Translations under genes and position numbers: made by a program | DNA from: Russula earlei | Lineage: Eukaryota > Basidiomycota > Agaricomycetes > Russulales > Russulaceae | NCBI GenBank assembly: GCA_025769875.1 | Contig: JAGFNK010000008.1 | Span: 124,001-188,000, forward strand | DNA: 64,000 nucleotides | Direction of reading: 5' to 3' | The notes under the pieces: model-generated | Database searches by the model: none | What the model was told of the DNA's origin: nothing | What the model saw: the letters and a program-made list of their open reading frames with translations, nothing else | Shown here: one piece after another, positions 1 to 11,687 of the stretch | Position numbering within the stretch: position 1 is the first letter of the stretch | Layout: the number at the start of each line of letters is the position of its first letter

Positions 1-433
1 TTTTTTTCTTTTGGGGGACTCGCCTCATACTCCACCCAGTTGTCTTCGCCCTCAGCTATCTCGCCAATATCGACATTCGCGAGTTCTGGTGACTTATTTA
101 GCGGAGTGACACCCTCAACCTGTTTTCCAGCGCGGTATCCTCCACTGGGCGAACTGCACACTTTGTCTCGAAGGGCCTTTGTTACATCGTTTACTCGTGC
201 AGCATCAACTGTTGAGAAGTCATCAGCAAGCTGCGGTGCTGACGTGCTGCCTTTGATCAGTCTCTTCAGCCAAATGAGCGTTTCGGGTCTGGAGGTTGGA
301 ACAACAATTCAAAGATCTTCTAAAGGCTTTCCTCGGAACTCGAAACCAAAAAAGATAGAACCACTTCCTCCACTGCTGTCTTCGGTTATAGTGGACGCAT
401 CAGGGTACCTCCTGCGAAATCCAGCCAACGACA

Positions 434-946
434 ATGGGTTTAGTTTCAACTGCAAAGTCCACACCTGTAAAACGTAGACGCAGAATTGCGCCGTTGCCAA
501 ACCGCCATAAGAATTCCACTTCTTCGCCTTCCTCGGACTCAACGTCATCCTCCGCCTGCGGTGCTGCAGTCCCTTCTTATAGTGCCACACCGCGTCTTCA
601 GTCTACCGAGGTAGCTGTCACAGGAAGGACACCCCAAGACCGTACCAATCAGTCGTCCTGTCTATCCTCGTCCCTTCGTCTAACCCGACCCGCACAAAAT
701 CTCGCTGAGATGTCAAGTCCGTCAACATCGAAGCCAAGGAAAGCGATCCCTCTTCTCCGCCGACCACAGGGTACCTTTTCGTCGCAACAAACATTCCACC
801 CAACTCTACCAGAGTCGAACGTCCCTTCACGCTCAGTGCCACGCTCGCCTTCTCTCAGTTTGGACACATCTTCCGCTTCATCTTCAGACGAGCTCGATAC
901 CCCTCCTTCAACCCCCCGCATGTGTCCTCTATTCGTAGCACAATAG
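434..946 (+). CDS. possible exon of a Ser/Pro-rich protein at the left window edge
   Basis: An open frame of 170 codons starts at ATG 434 and ends in TAG at 944-946. The product is basic and rich in Ser, Thr and Pro, with a KRRRR stretch near residue 13 and an acidic/Ser run near its end. A second open frame (about 40-477) overlaps upstream and could be an earlier exon, so the gene may begin outside the window. I recognise no domain. The stretch 947-1433 shows nothing I can support. The neighbour on the right resembles the gene flanking the homeodomain mating-type locus of agarics, so this could be the tail of a mating-region gene, but I see no homeodomain here. Confidence 0.22.
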   Translation: MGLVSTAKSTPVKRRRRIAPLPNRHKNSTSSPSSDSTSSSACGAAVPSYSATPRLQSTEVAVTGRTPQDRTNQSSCLSSSLRLTRPAQNLAEMSSPSTSKPRKAIPLLRRPQGTFSSQQTFHPTLPESNVPSRSVPRSPSLSLDTSSASSSDELDTPPSTPRMCPLFVAQ

Positions 947-1433
947 CCATACGGTACGGCCATTCCGTCTAAAACCAATCTGTTGGCGTTGCATGGGGGG
1001 ACATCACCCAGACGATGGCGTTTCGTCAAAACGAAGCATACATCTCGACCTCACGAAAGGTGTAGTGGACAAGAAAGACCGCTCACCTTACCTTCAGTGC
1101 CTAGTACTTCTTCACCCGTGTTTTTGTGGCTCTCGTCTTGGGCTCCATTGTCTCATTTTCTGGCTGCCTTAGTCTCCCAGCTTTTGCTTATATTTCATTC
1201 AATGTATCCTTATTGCCATTCCCAAACTGGTTTGTGTGCTACGGACCACCATGTACCTTACAACTCGAACGGTCGTTTTATCCATCTATCGGAATCTACC
1301 CCGTTGCGTTAATAGCGGGGGACATGAAACTTATGTTCCAGGTATTGGGATATCACACGAAGGCATTCGTCACATTACACGAGGAAGGCGGCAACATTAC
1401 AATACAATTTACATTCATCTACTCCGCTTGCGA

Positions 1434-2687
1434 TCACGCAAATTTGGAGGCCTACGCGGCCCCAACGTATGGCATCAGCATTGTCACATTGATAAAAGAG
1501 GCTGAACGCGCACCAAACTCAGCAGGTTGCCCAAGCCACCGCTGTTGCTGCCACCAGTCGGGCCACTGCCGAACTTGCTCTGGAAAAGGAGTTTGGCGAC
1601 GGTCAAGGCAGCGCCGTTGACCGCCTCCTGCTTCCCGCCACTGCTGGCGCCACCGGACTGGTCGAAGAGCTTGGAGGCCTCGGCCATGGCCAGACTGATC
1701 AGCTGTGTCTGGGAGCCGCCACCGCCACTGCCGGACGTGAATTTCTTGAGCACCTGCGCACGACGACGGAGGTCCGAAAGAAACAAAAAAAAAAAAACAC
1801 AAATGATGAAGGGAGGGCCTTGACCAGATGTGGCAGGCGTACCTGGAGGGCCGCGGCACTCCCTAGGGACGAAGCCGGTAGGCCCTGAGTGGACCCCTCC
1901 TCGTAGACTCTGCGGTGCGCGTCTTGAACGGCGCCCTCGTCGATGGGATGATCATGCTGGTCCTATGACCCCAACAAAAATAAAATATCAATATTTTTTT
2001 TTTTTTTGCGTGCGCTCCGTGACGCTGACGCAGGCTTCGCTGCAGGCGCCCGCGGAGGCGACGACGCACCCTGTTCTGGTGGACGAATGAGAGCGCCGAG
2101 GAGAACAGAGAGCTGTCGCCAGAGCCGTGATACTGCGCGGTGCGGACCGCTTCCTCGTGGTCATCTGTGCGTGTGCGTAGGGCAGAGGGAAGGTCGATCG
2201 ATCAGGTGCTTGGACGGATGGGCGATCGTGAGGATGATGCATACATTGGGGACCGCCGTAGCCACTGCCGTGGCCACCTCCTTGTTGCGGGTAGCCTCCT
2301 TGTTGCGGGTAGCCTCCTTGTTGCGGGTAGCCCCCTTGCTGCGGGTAGCCTCCCTGTTGCGGGTAACCTCCCTGTTGCGGGTAGCCCCCTTGCTGCGGGT
2401 AGTCTCCTTGTTGCGGGTGCCCTCCTTGCTGCGGGTAGTTGGGGGCGTTATACTCTTCACCACCGGTCCTGTTGTACGAAGCTATTATGCCAAGTAAGCC
2501 CTAGATGGACCATCGATCCCGGGAGATGTAGGGTGGACTGACGGTTGTCGCCTCCAGGGCCGCCATGATGCTGGCCTTGGGAGGACTGATAGGCTTCGTA
2601 GCCTTGCTTTGCGAGGTTTATAAAGTTGTCCTAAAGAGAAGCGGTGAGCATGTAGAGGGGTGAGGGAATCGAAATTACGAGCACCAT
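1434..2687 (-). CDS. DUF7721 / beta-flanking-type glycine-rich protein
   Basis: Spliced minus-strand gene. Exon 1 appears to hold only the ATG (2685-2687), followed by an intron and exon 2 from 2630, giving the N-terminus [16 protein letters not shown]. Next comes a run of nine PQQGGY-like hexapeptides, then the conserved core ([34 protein letters not shown]; a segment starting [16 protein letters not shown]), and the end [13 protein letters not shown]. The last exon (1434-1451) is six codons including the stop. Phase fits at every junction I placed. Proteins with this core occur across fungi and are annotated DUF7721. From memory, the beta-flanking gene beside the A mating-type locus of agarics belongs to this family. 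Molecular function is unknown. The gene is divergent from the one starting at 2871, with 183 bp between. Confidence 0.8.
2277..2438 (-). repeat. nine-copy 18-bp tandem repeat coding for PQQGGY units
   Basis: Nine consecutive 18-base units, for example CCTCCTTGTTGCGGGTAG on the plus strand, differ at a few positions. Read on the minus strand each encodes a Tyr-Pro-Gln-Gln-Gly-Gly-like hexapeptide in the DUF7721 gene. Length is a multiple of three throughout, so copy-number change would keep the frame. Confidence 0.9.
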
Positions 2688-2870
2688 GGATGATATAATG
2701 ATAGGCGCGGAGACGAAGCGTTATGTTATCCGGGGAAATTAATTAAAAGGGTAATGTCACGCTCTCGTCTTCTCCATTCGTTCACACACACACACACAAC
2801 GACCCGGACACCGATGCATTCGCACTCACTCTCGCAGCAGAATAACCTTAACTTTATTTTCTCTCCCGCC

Positions 2871-3432
2871 ATGTCCACCTTCGTCCACTCGTCGCCCACG
2901 ACGTTCCCGCCAGCGCCGCCAGTCGACCCCAACTCGCCCGTGCTCTTCAAGGACAACATCGACCTCGCGCAGACGCAAATCAACACCGTGCGCTCGTTGG
3001 CACACGAAGCGCTCAACGCCATGTGCGTTCTCGCCTTTCCGCAGCCGCTCCCCTCCCTCAGCTATGGCTAACGGTCATCCCGGGCTGTGCAGCAAGGGCG
3101 CATACCAACCTGGATCGACCCCCGCACATGCAGCTGGTATGACCTGTTTCGCTACTTGTCATATCGACGATGTCTTATTGATGATCCTCTCAGATATTCT
3201 TGCTACGTTGAGGCAACAGCTTAGGACACTCGACGAGCTCCTATATACCACCGGCGTCGGATCTCTGCCTCTTTTACCACCCGAGGCCACCGAACCTTTC
3301 ACAGAGGAGCAACTGGCGGATCAAGCTAACAAGGCCATTTCGACGTTATTCACTCTTCACACTAGGATGCAAGAGACAGCTGCCGTCGCTGCGAGTATCA
3401 TGGCAGCCCCAGAACAGGCGCCTCGACGCTGA
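2871..3432 (+). CDS. small helical protein, possibly a Mediator-type subunit
   Basis: Three exons (2871-3022, 3093-3136, 3194-3432) join in phase to give 144 residues. The ATG at 2871 has a good context (CGCCATG). The protein begins with a Pro/Ser-rich segment (about residues 1-28) and then looks mostly helical: a helix around the ALNAIKGAYQPG stretch, a second around ILATLRQQLRTLDELLY, and a third near the C-terminus (residues 105-140). The layout of short amphipathic helices resembles small Mediator subunits such as Med30 or Med11/22, but I cannot confirm any family. It shares a 183-bp divergent promoter region with the DUF7721 gene. Confidence 0.6.
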
Positions 3433-3678
3433 GGTTATGCGGGTGAGTTTCAAGATCGGTCAACTTGGTCAAGAGCACAGGCTGAGGATCACCTGCGCTT
3501 ACGGATAAAGATTACTTTCTTGGGATGCTCCTCAAGAATATGTACGTCATAAATTACACGGCTGTACCAACACACCACATTACAGTAATACTTGATGCTA
3601 CTCATACACCGAGTCCTCACTTTGACTTGTTCTCCGCGATCTGCCGGGCGTGCACACCTGACTCAGGATATATGCTGC

Positions 3679-4718
3679 TCACTGTGTGTGGTCAACTCTC
3701 CCCGGGGCGCTGGTTGCGGGAACACCGCCAGAAGATCCCTTCTTGTCAGGACTCGCTGATGCGGACTCGGCAACGCTACCGGCCTCGCCGCCTGTGCCTC
3801 TCAGGCTCGCAGGGAGATACGACTGCAGATGCAAAGTAAGCAACGAGCTCGCGTTCCACAAGAGAGACGCAAAAGACACACCGCTGCGGTGGAGATTGCG
3901 CTGCTGGCAAAACCCTTGGCCTGCTCGAGGTAGTTGGCGCCCGCGTTGACGGCCGCCTGCACGTTCTTCTGCCCTCCCGCGACCGCGGCGACCGTCGTCT
4001 CCTCCATCTTCGCGCTTGCGCTGCTGGCGAGACCCTTCGCCTGCTCGAAATAATTGGCGCCCGCGTCGACGGCCGCCTGCACGTTCTTCTGCCCTTCCGC
4101 GACCGCGGCGTCTGTCGTCTCATCCATCTTCGCGCGAAGCTGCGTCACGGCGTCATACGCGTTTCCAGTGACGCCGGGGCCTCGAGTCTGATGCGCTGAA
4201 GTGTCAAAAAAAAAAAAAAGCATACCCGTCTCCCCGAATGCCGACAAAAAAAAAAAGGGGGGGGGGGTGGCCTGGACCTCACTTACTTTCGCTGTGGACG
4301 CGGCGTGCTCGGCCACGCCCTTCGCGCGTTCCGCGGTCTCGTGCACCTCCCGGGCTCCTTCTGGCGTCGCTTGTTCCGCCTCTGCGCGAGCCGCGGTGGT
4401 GGTGGCCCCAGCGCCGAGGACGCCGCTCGGCGGGAGCGGTTGGGCCTAGGTCCCAAGCACACACGCGATCGATGAACGAATAACAACATGATGGCGTCAG
4501 GGCGTCAGGGTCACAAGCGATGACCGAGGTAAAAAGACGGGCACCTCGGCGATGAGCGCCGCCTCCTTTGCGGCGATCCGTTCTAGCGTGGCGCGATTGC
4601 GGATCTCTTGAGGGGTCGAGGTTTCGGTCTCAATGATGGCGGCGGTTGTCTCGTATCTGCACGAAGAGGTGAGTACGAGCAGTCAGGTCAGGCAAAGGCA
4701 GAGTATCTACTCGGACAT
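3679..4718 (-). CDS. LEA-like protein with tandem amphipathic repeats
   Basis: Five exons (4718-4711, 4656-4545, 4445-4287, 4187-3882, 3822-3679) join in phase to 242 residues starting MSEYETTAAIIETE. The middle is Ala/Glu/Lys-rich with no Cys or Trp and carries two near-identical repeats of about 32 residues, each with the motif GQKNVQAAV-AGANY and ending EQAKGF/LASS. A shorter related segment (HETAERAKGVAEHAAS) comes before them. Such 11-mer-like amphipathic helical repeats are typical of group 3 LEA / desiccation-protectant proteins and of fungal stress proteins. The role here (membrane or protein protection in stress or spores) is inferred from composition only. The first exon has only eight coding bases. 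The C-terminal exon is Ser/Gly-rich. It lies tail-to-tail with the gene at 2871-3432. Confidence 0.7.
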
Positions 4719-5111
4719 GATGTAGTAGAGAGTTCTTGGTGGCGCGGGGATCTTTTTATTGTCTCGCAGCAATGGAGCTTCAGTTGGAGCGACACAAATT
4801 GATGACGTCACCTCTATTTTCACAAATATTTCCATTCCATTGCAGTGAGAGAGAAGGAATGATACGGACTAATTGTAAGAAGGAAGGGCCATTCAACACT
4901 GAAATGCTACATACATGCTCGGGAACGATTCACGAGTAGATGAGGAGAACAGGTGGTCATGGAATAGGAGAAAACGTAAGAGGCGGATGGCATCCGAGAT
5001 GATGAACATAAGACGAGGAGAAACAGAGACGTGTTTGATGAGAACGATGAAGGGTATAAAGGTAGGACAAAAACAGTTCATGAACAAAAGACATACATGA
5101 AAAAGAACACG
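4719..5111 (+). other. intergenic, no gene seen
   Basis: About 390 bases between the start of the LEA-like gene and the 3' end of glycogenin. It contains short open frames only on both strands and no recognisable motif. It must hold the promoter of the LEA-like gene (minus strand) and the 3' untranslated region of glycogenin. Confidence 0.5.
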
Positions 5112-8100
5112 TCAAGCCGGCGACTGACTTTGCTTCTCCTCTTCCCACGAACCCAACTTCAGGAACCGTGTCAAGACCTCCTCGGACCCTTTCTTGAAGA
5201 TCTCGACCCCACGAGCAGGGTCCCACACTCGGCCCCCTGACCGCCGAATAGGTCGAACATCTTCCGGCGAAACGGGGGGACCAGCACTTGACGGCGAGGA
5301 ACCCGTGTCACTGGACAGCGTCCGAGAGATAGATGGGGGTAGTATGCGCTGTAGCTCTCGCTGCGGGGTCGATGGCCTCTGTGCAGATTTATAGAGGAAG
5401 GGCCGAGGAGTCGACTCTGCAAGATTTGTCGACGAGCCACGGGGTGAAGCGTAGCGGGGGCTGCGGAGACCAGTGGGGGAGCCCAAGGGTGAAAGTTTTG
5501 GCAAGTCACTTGTCGCAGGATCAGAGTGTTGTGGTCCCGAGAGAGCGGAATGGGAGGGTGGAAACTCTGGCTGCTCCTTCCCCAGTGGCAGGGAGACGCT
5601 AGGAAGGCCGCTGCCCTCTCTCGAGTGCGGCGGTCTCTCTCCTTTATCTTTAATTGAGCGATCAGCGTCCGATGGGTCGGTGAGAATAGTAACCTGGACA
5701 CTCTGGTCCCGGGTCTCTTTAGGAATCGTCTGCACACCTTGTGAGCGGTATTCCTTCTTCTTGCCTTTCCCGCTGAAGTGAGGTTGCGATGCTGTGCCAG
5801 ACGATCCGGACCGCGGGCGCGGCTTGCTTTGAGGGCTCCCTACGCGTTCGTCGCCCGTATCTTCATCGTCACCATCCACGCTACTCTCCCCTGCTTCGTG
5901 GTAATTCCTGAATAGCGCACTCTCGCGCCTTCGCGACTCGCCAAAATCAAACGCAGGAGCCAGGGGAGGGATATTGTGTGAGGGCCGCACTAAGCGTGAA
6001 GCATACTTCTGGATGCTAGGCACGCTATCCCAGACGTTGCTGTAAGAGAAGGACGGAGGGAAGCCAGAGGGAGAAGACGTGTATGACTGCGTGGGGGATA
6101 AACGCAGCGGCGGACTCAGCTCTGGGGACGTAGGTGCCACCGCAGATAATAAAAACTGGCCAGGAGGTGGTGAGTCTGTAGACGGGAAAACACGACCAGG
6201 AGTCAAGCGGGGCTTATCTTCCCAAGGGAACACGGGTTTAATCTTGGCCCTATCCGGGCTTGGTGTCTCTCCGTGTTGGCGTTCCCCCAAAACATTGACG
6301 TAGTGCTTCTCTTGCAATAAGCGCTCAGGTATGGGTGGGGGAGGTGGTATTGTGAAATGCGCTTCGGTGGTGCCTTGCAGAGGCGACGAGTCGCTCTTGT
6401 CATGGGAAGGTGACTGATCCCAAACATTAGGATAGTAAGTGGTGGGGGGGAAATTGTATTCGGGTGCAGTGTTGGGAGGAGGCTCAACTGCAGGATTCCA
6501 TGCCACCAAAGGCGGGGACTTGGGTCGGACAATTTTTTGCGGTGGAGGTGGCTGATGACCATGCTCATGCTCACGAACGTGCTCGATACCACGACGAAGG
6601 ACAACACCTTGCTCCTGGTGTATTGCCTGTGCGCCGAGATTCAGAGATTGTGCCTCGTCGACATGCTGAGAAGCCTGTACTGGATGATACGACCGTGGCA
6701 ATCCTTGTGTTACCTGGTAAATCGCTTCCTGCGGCAGCCGGCGATGGGGTGGCGATCCTGGTAAGTGCTCTGCGACAGTTTGCGCGAATCGACGTGGTGC
6801 TGCAGAAGTAGACACGTGTTCATGCTCATATGGCGAAATGAACTGACGTTGACTGTGAGGGTACCCCACAATGCCCTGCGGGTAAGTTCCGACCGGTAGC
6901 GTCCCCTCAACTTGTCCTGACTGCGGGAACGACTTGTCAGTCCAATGTGAGATATACTGAGATCCGGTATATTGGCCCTGCATGTCTCGAGCTTCTCGAC
7001 CGCTCATGCCTTGCAAGTGCTCGGGATCGAAACCACTTGGCATCCACGTGCTGTAGCTCTGTGATGGCGGACGACCGAGTCCGGCTGAGTAATAGCTACG
7101 AGTCTGGTCTTGAGGAAAGGGAGATGTAGGATCTAGTTGGGATTGCCGACGTGTTGTAGCAGCGGGCTGTCCGCCACCCTGCCAAGGTTCACCCGAGGGG
7201 GGAGATATCATAGCGCCTGAATCAGAGACAAGGTGCATTGCAGAAAGGGCATCATACGGCCCAGAGTCTGACATGGGGCGGTCATGAGGGAAACGGCTAA
7301 CGTACAACGAACTGAGCTGTGCTGTAGTTGTTGATGATCCGGTGTATGTCAGCTGGTCTCCGGCGCTCGTATCAGGCGCCTGTGGTCCATCTGCGGTGGG
7401 GCCCGACTCACGGCCGCTTTCAGGAGCAGGCCTGGGTCGCATGAGGTCGAGACGCCCCTCCAAGGGGAGACTAATATAACTTCCCTCACCAGCTGTAGGA
7501 GAGGAAGTTCTCGAAACGCCGGAAAACCCCTCAATGGCAATGCGTCGCAGATCTTCAAGATTGAATGTTGAAGAAGTGGGAACCACCGGTGCACCCGAAG
7601 GTGTCAAGGTGCTCTCTTGATCCCACACCGCCTCGTAACGTGTTGATGCATACGCAGCTTGAGGGATGATGGGCTGAGAGCGATAATGTTTGTCATACAC
7701 GGCATACCATCGATCGACGAGTGAACCGTAGTCATAAACCTGCAGAGGCTGAGAAGCAGTTCCTTGCGCGGTGATCGAACCAGGTGCACGCCAAGGTATA
7801 GACGACCATGGCTTGTTGGCACCGATGAAATGAATGGCAGAAATTTGAGAGCCGAAGCGCTCGTATGCTGGCGCATAGCTGAGAATCAGATGAGAAGGGG
7901 CCGCTGGGAAGGGGGAACGAGCTCTTACGTGTACACGGCAGTGGGAGTTGTGTTATAAGTAAAACTCAGCCGATTCCAGTTGCTTCCTCGCCATTCATTG
8001 AGAAGGCCTTGGTCGGCACCGTCCCAACTGCCTTTAGTTTTCGAAAGGGTGATGAGCTCTGTAAACTTGTCCTCCCCAGGGGACAAGACCATGAAACCGG

Positions 8101-8752
8101 AATTGAATATGTCAGGCCAGCCCACATCTGGTACTGCCGAGAATTCATAAGGAAGTGTGAAAAGATGAGAGAGTGGACGAATGGGAAGGACGTCGGCGTC
8201 AAGAAAAATAATTTTTGAATATTGAATGAGGCGAAAAATGTGAAGCTTCGTGAGGACCGTAGAAAGATCAGGACGACCTGGGAAGGGAAGATGTTAGAGA
8301 GCGCGTCTTTCTTTCTTTTTTTTTTTTGCGGGGTAGATGAATGGGAAGAAGATAACGAGGGAAACGGGCGGGTGTATGCATGAAACGCGACGAGTCGCGC
8401 GGGACTGCGTATTGGCATCATTGAGGGTGTGACACGAGTTGTTGGCAGACGGTAGCCAAGAATCGAAGTGTAGTAAGGCTGAGGGATAGTGCTCACCTAA
8501 AAGTTGCAAACCACGTTCATTGTCCTGCTCTATAATCTCGACACCAACGACGAGGTCGAAAGCTTTTCTGAGGAGCCTGATACTGGCGATGTCGACTGTC
8601 TCTGGGGTGACCAAGGCAACCGTTTGAAAGTCGACCTCCGGTGGAAGAGCAGGAGAAGGGTGAATGTCTTTGAGGGCGGCAGCGAGAGTCAACGCGCCGG
8701 GAAGATAAGAATCCGAAGTCAGGAGGGTAACAAAGGCATAAGGAGAGGCCAT
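5112..8752 (-). CDS. glycogenin (GT8 glucosyltransferase) with a long disordered tail
   Basis: Three exons (8752-8497, 8277-7929, 7878-5112) give 1,123 residues. The N-terminal about 260 residues are a glycogenin GT8 domain: start MASPYAFVTLLTSDSYLPG, the metal-binding DAD in KIIFLDADVLPIRP, the DVGWPDIFNSGFMVL block, the DQGLLNEW block and HFIGANKPW. Glycogenin self-glucosylates with UDP-glucose to prime glycogen in the cytosol. The remaining about 860 residues are Pro/Ser-rich and disordered, with four spaced VWD motifs (near 7625, 6425, 6035 and 5225), an FPWEDK motif near 6215, and the end GSEEVLTRFLKLGSWEEE, which fits a glycogen-synthase-binding terminus as known from other glycogenins. 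The tail is much longer than in yeast Glg1/Glg2. The first intron is long (about 220 nt) and holds a poly-A run. Divergent from the kinase gene starting at 9183. Confidence 0.93.
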
Positions 8753-9182
8753 GGACCAAATGTCCACGCAATAAGAAAACCGCGTTCAAGGGCGCAGCGG
8801 AAGATAAATAAACGGATCTCTCTAAAATTTCGTCGGGCTTTGCTGGCTATCGAACCTTTCTCACGGTTATTCTCAAGCAGGATCGGGTCTGGCATTGGTT
8901 TCCCCCGACTGTGTATCCCCATCAACTCCAGATGGCCACCGCGATGAGCCGCCGGTGCGATTGGCAAAGGCTGATTTGATGGTCGACACCTTGATCCGAG
9001 GATTCGACAACATTGGGGATCATCACACAGATCCCGTTGGGGCAACTCGCACCGTCACAGTGACGTCATTGCATATGTGCAGAGCAGAGCACTTTGGTAC
9101 AGTATAAGCGCAGGCGGTATCATTCCACCTGTCACTGTCAATGTTGAGACGCCCCGGCCCGACCTTTCCTTTCCTTTCTACC
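8753..9182 (+). promoter_or_regulatory. divergent intergenic region between glycogenin and the ABC1 kinase
   Basis: About 430 bases separate the two start codons, which point away from each other, so both promoters must lie here. I see no conserved box that I can name. The alternative upstream ATG of the kinase (9141) falls inside this stretch. Confidence 0.4.
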
Positions 9183-11415
9183 ATGCTCAGATGGAAGAGG
9201 GTCCTCCCCTTACCGTCACCAACTCGCCACGTATCCCTCTCTCGCCCCTCCCGCTTCTTCACCACCCGGACCTTTTGGCTCCTACCCGTCCTGGGTCTGG
9301 GCGGCATTTCAATATTTTGCTTCCCTAGTCCCCATCTCTTATCATCCTCCGCATTGATACCGTGTCCTTCTCACCCAACCCCGACCTCTTTGATCTTATC
9401 TCCATCTGAGCATCACCTCTCCCTCACACAGCGGTTGCGTTCTTTTTTCCTAGATCACATATGGGAACCCATCCTTACCGCCCGTCGTTTCATTCACTTG
9501 TTCTTTCTCTTCGCTCCCGTCATCCTCTCGTCCCCCATGCTACTGGTGGGTTCTCTTGAAGAGAGGCTGCAAGGCGACAGGTGGGGTGCTGTTTGGTGGT
9601 ACGACTTCCTTGTAGCCCAGATGGATCGCGCCGGGCCCACATTTATCAAGGTTCGCGATATCATGCTTCTCATTAGCATTCTACCTACTCGCCTTCCACG
9701 TATAGCTCGCTCAGTGGGCAGCCTCCCGTGCGGATTTATTTCCCGCCTTGTTGTGTGAACGTATGGGCAAGATGCATTCTCAGGGAAGAATACATTCTCT
9801 TGTGCACACGAAGCGTGTCATAGAGCGTGTCTTCCAAAGGCCTTTCGAACAAATATTCGAAGAGTTTGACGAGACACCCATAGGAAGCGGGGCGATTGCT
9901 CAAGTATGTTGCGCCCTTTCGCTTACGTGTGGCCGGTATTGCTCAATCCTTGTCGAGGTTTACAGAGCTACAATGAAGCAGGATCTACTCCCCCCATCCT
10001 ACTTCGACCCAAAACGGACTCGTAAAACCGGTCCAGGAGCCCTTGCACCCGCCATCCTTCCCGAGTCAAAGCCGTCCGTCCCAACCGCCGCTGTCGCAAT
10101 CAAAGTCCTACATCCTCGTGCGATTCAACTTATAGAGCGCGACCTCACAATCATGTCATTTTTCGCTCACCTCGTTACCCTCTTTCCTGGCATGCAATGG
10201 GTTTCGCTTCCGGAGGAGATTGAGGTTTTCGGGCGCATGATGTACGAACAACTTGATTTAAGGAAAGAAGCTGATAATCTCGTCACCTTCGAGCGGAACT
10301 TCATGACAAGGCAGGCGCCCGTCACTTTCCCGAGGCCATTGCAAATCTGGTCCACGACTGATCTCCTAGTAGAAGAATATCAGACAGCGATCCCTATGGA
10401 GTTATTTCTGAAGAATGGCGGAGGTCCTTACGATGATCAACTCGCAGAGCTGGGCTTGGATGCCTTCATGGTGGGTCACATTTACTCTTACAGGAGTACG
10501 CTCAAATCCGTCGATCAGAACATGTTACTTTTGGATAATTTTGTTCACTCGGATCTCCACCCGGGGAACATCATGGTCAAGTTTTCGCGATCCACTACGT
10601 CACACGTGTTAAAAAGACTCTGGACCTCTTTCTTCGTCGACAATGCGGACGACGTAACCAACGATCCAACTAGCTTGGATTCAAATGCCATCGTTTCTGA
10701 ACTCAAATCACTGTCGCCGTTTCCCATTGCTTGGCGAGACAAACTTCAGTCTCTTTATCACGAGGGTTACCTCCCGGAACTGGTCTTCATAGATGCTGGC
10801 CTTGTCACAACATTGAATTCAAACAACCGGCAGAACTTCCTTGAACTTTTCCGCGCCGTGGCCGAGTTCGACGGATATCGCGTAGGCCAGCTTATGGTCG
10901 AACGCTGCCGAACTCCCCACCTGGTGGTTGACAAGGAGACTTTTGCGCTCAAAATGCAACGCATTGTGCTCAACATTAAACGGAAAACGTTTATTCTGGG
11001 AAAGGTAAAGATTTCTGACATACTCACGGATGTATTGAAGGCCGTGAGGCAACACCATGTCAAGATGGAAGGCGATTTCATCAATACTGTAATCTCGATT
11101 TTACTCTTAGAGGGCATCGGAAGACAACTGGATCCGAAACTAGACTTATTTAAGAGCGCGCTACCTATCTTACGGCAGTTGGGGAGAGAGATGACTACTC
11201 GAGAGAATATGACCAGGTTGCCCGAGGGGCAATTCGCGTCCTTCATCAAGGTAATCGGTTTTTCGGCGGCAATATGCACCCAAGTGCTAATTCCCTGCTT
11301 GTAGCTTTGGATTGTACTGGAAGCCCGCGAACTGGCATCTGCCGCGTTGGTCAACGCAGATGACTTGGTCCGCTACGACTGGTGGGCTATTTCTTCACAG
11401 AGGATCCTAGTCTGA
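9183..11415 (+). CDS. ABC1/UbiB (ADCK2-like) atypical kinase, mitochondrial
   Basis: Five exons (9183-9650, 9706-9903, 9958-10470, 10519-11250, 11305-11415) give 673 residues. I chose ATG 9183 because it has A at -3 and yields a presequence (MLRWKRVLPLPSPTRHVS) with the Arg/Ser-rich, acid-free look of a mitochondrial import signal. An in-frame ATG at 9141 would add 14 residues. A hydrophobic segment follows, then the UbiB core: FIKLAQWAASRADLFP (the KxGQ-type motif, here KLAQ), TPIGSGAIAQVYRA, AVAIKVLHP (ATP-binding Lys), and DNFVHSDLHPGNIMV (catalytic and metal site). The order and the KLAQ motif match the ADCK2 branch rather than COQ8 itself. COQ8/ADCK proteins support coenzyme Q biosynthesis or lipid handling in mitochondria. 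The exact role of the ADCK2 branch in fungi is not settled. Confidence 0.88.
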
Positions 11416-11687
11416 CATGGACATGTTTCCCAGGCTCACACCATCGATATGAAATGTCCCTCTGTCCCATCGCCGAATGACCTCCTCCCCCGATATTCAG
11501 AGAAGGGGAAGTGGGGAATCCCTAATAAAACACCGTTATCAGTATTGTATTATATTATAAAAGGCTACACTATATTCAATGTAGAGTACACACTTTGGTA
11601 CCTTTCCGTGACCTTTTTAGGACGGCGCTTTCGACCTGATAAAGAACGGATCGGATAAGAGAATCTCTTATCACCCTCTCATTGCCA

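Noticed and set aside
2277..2438. Regular repeat that could suggest a CRISPR-like array.
   Set aside because: The units are directly adjacent 18-mers without spacers and they code for PQQGGY in a eukaryotic protein.
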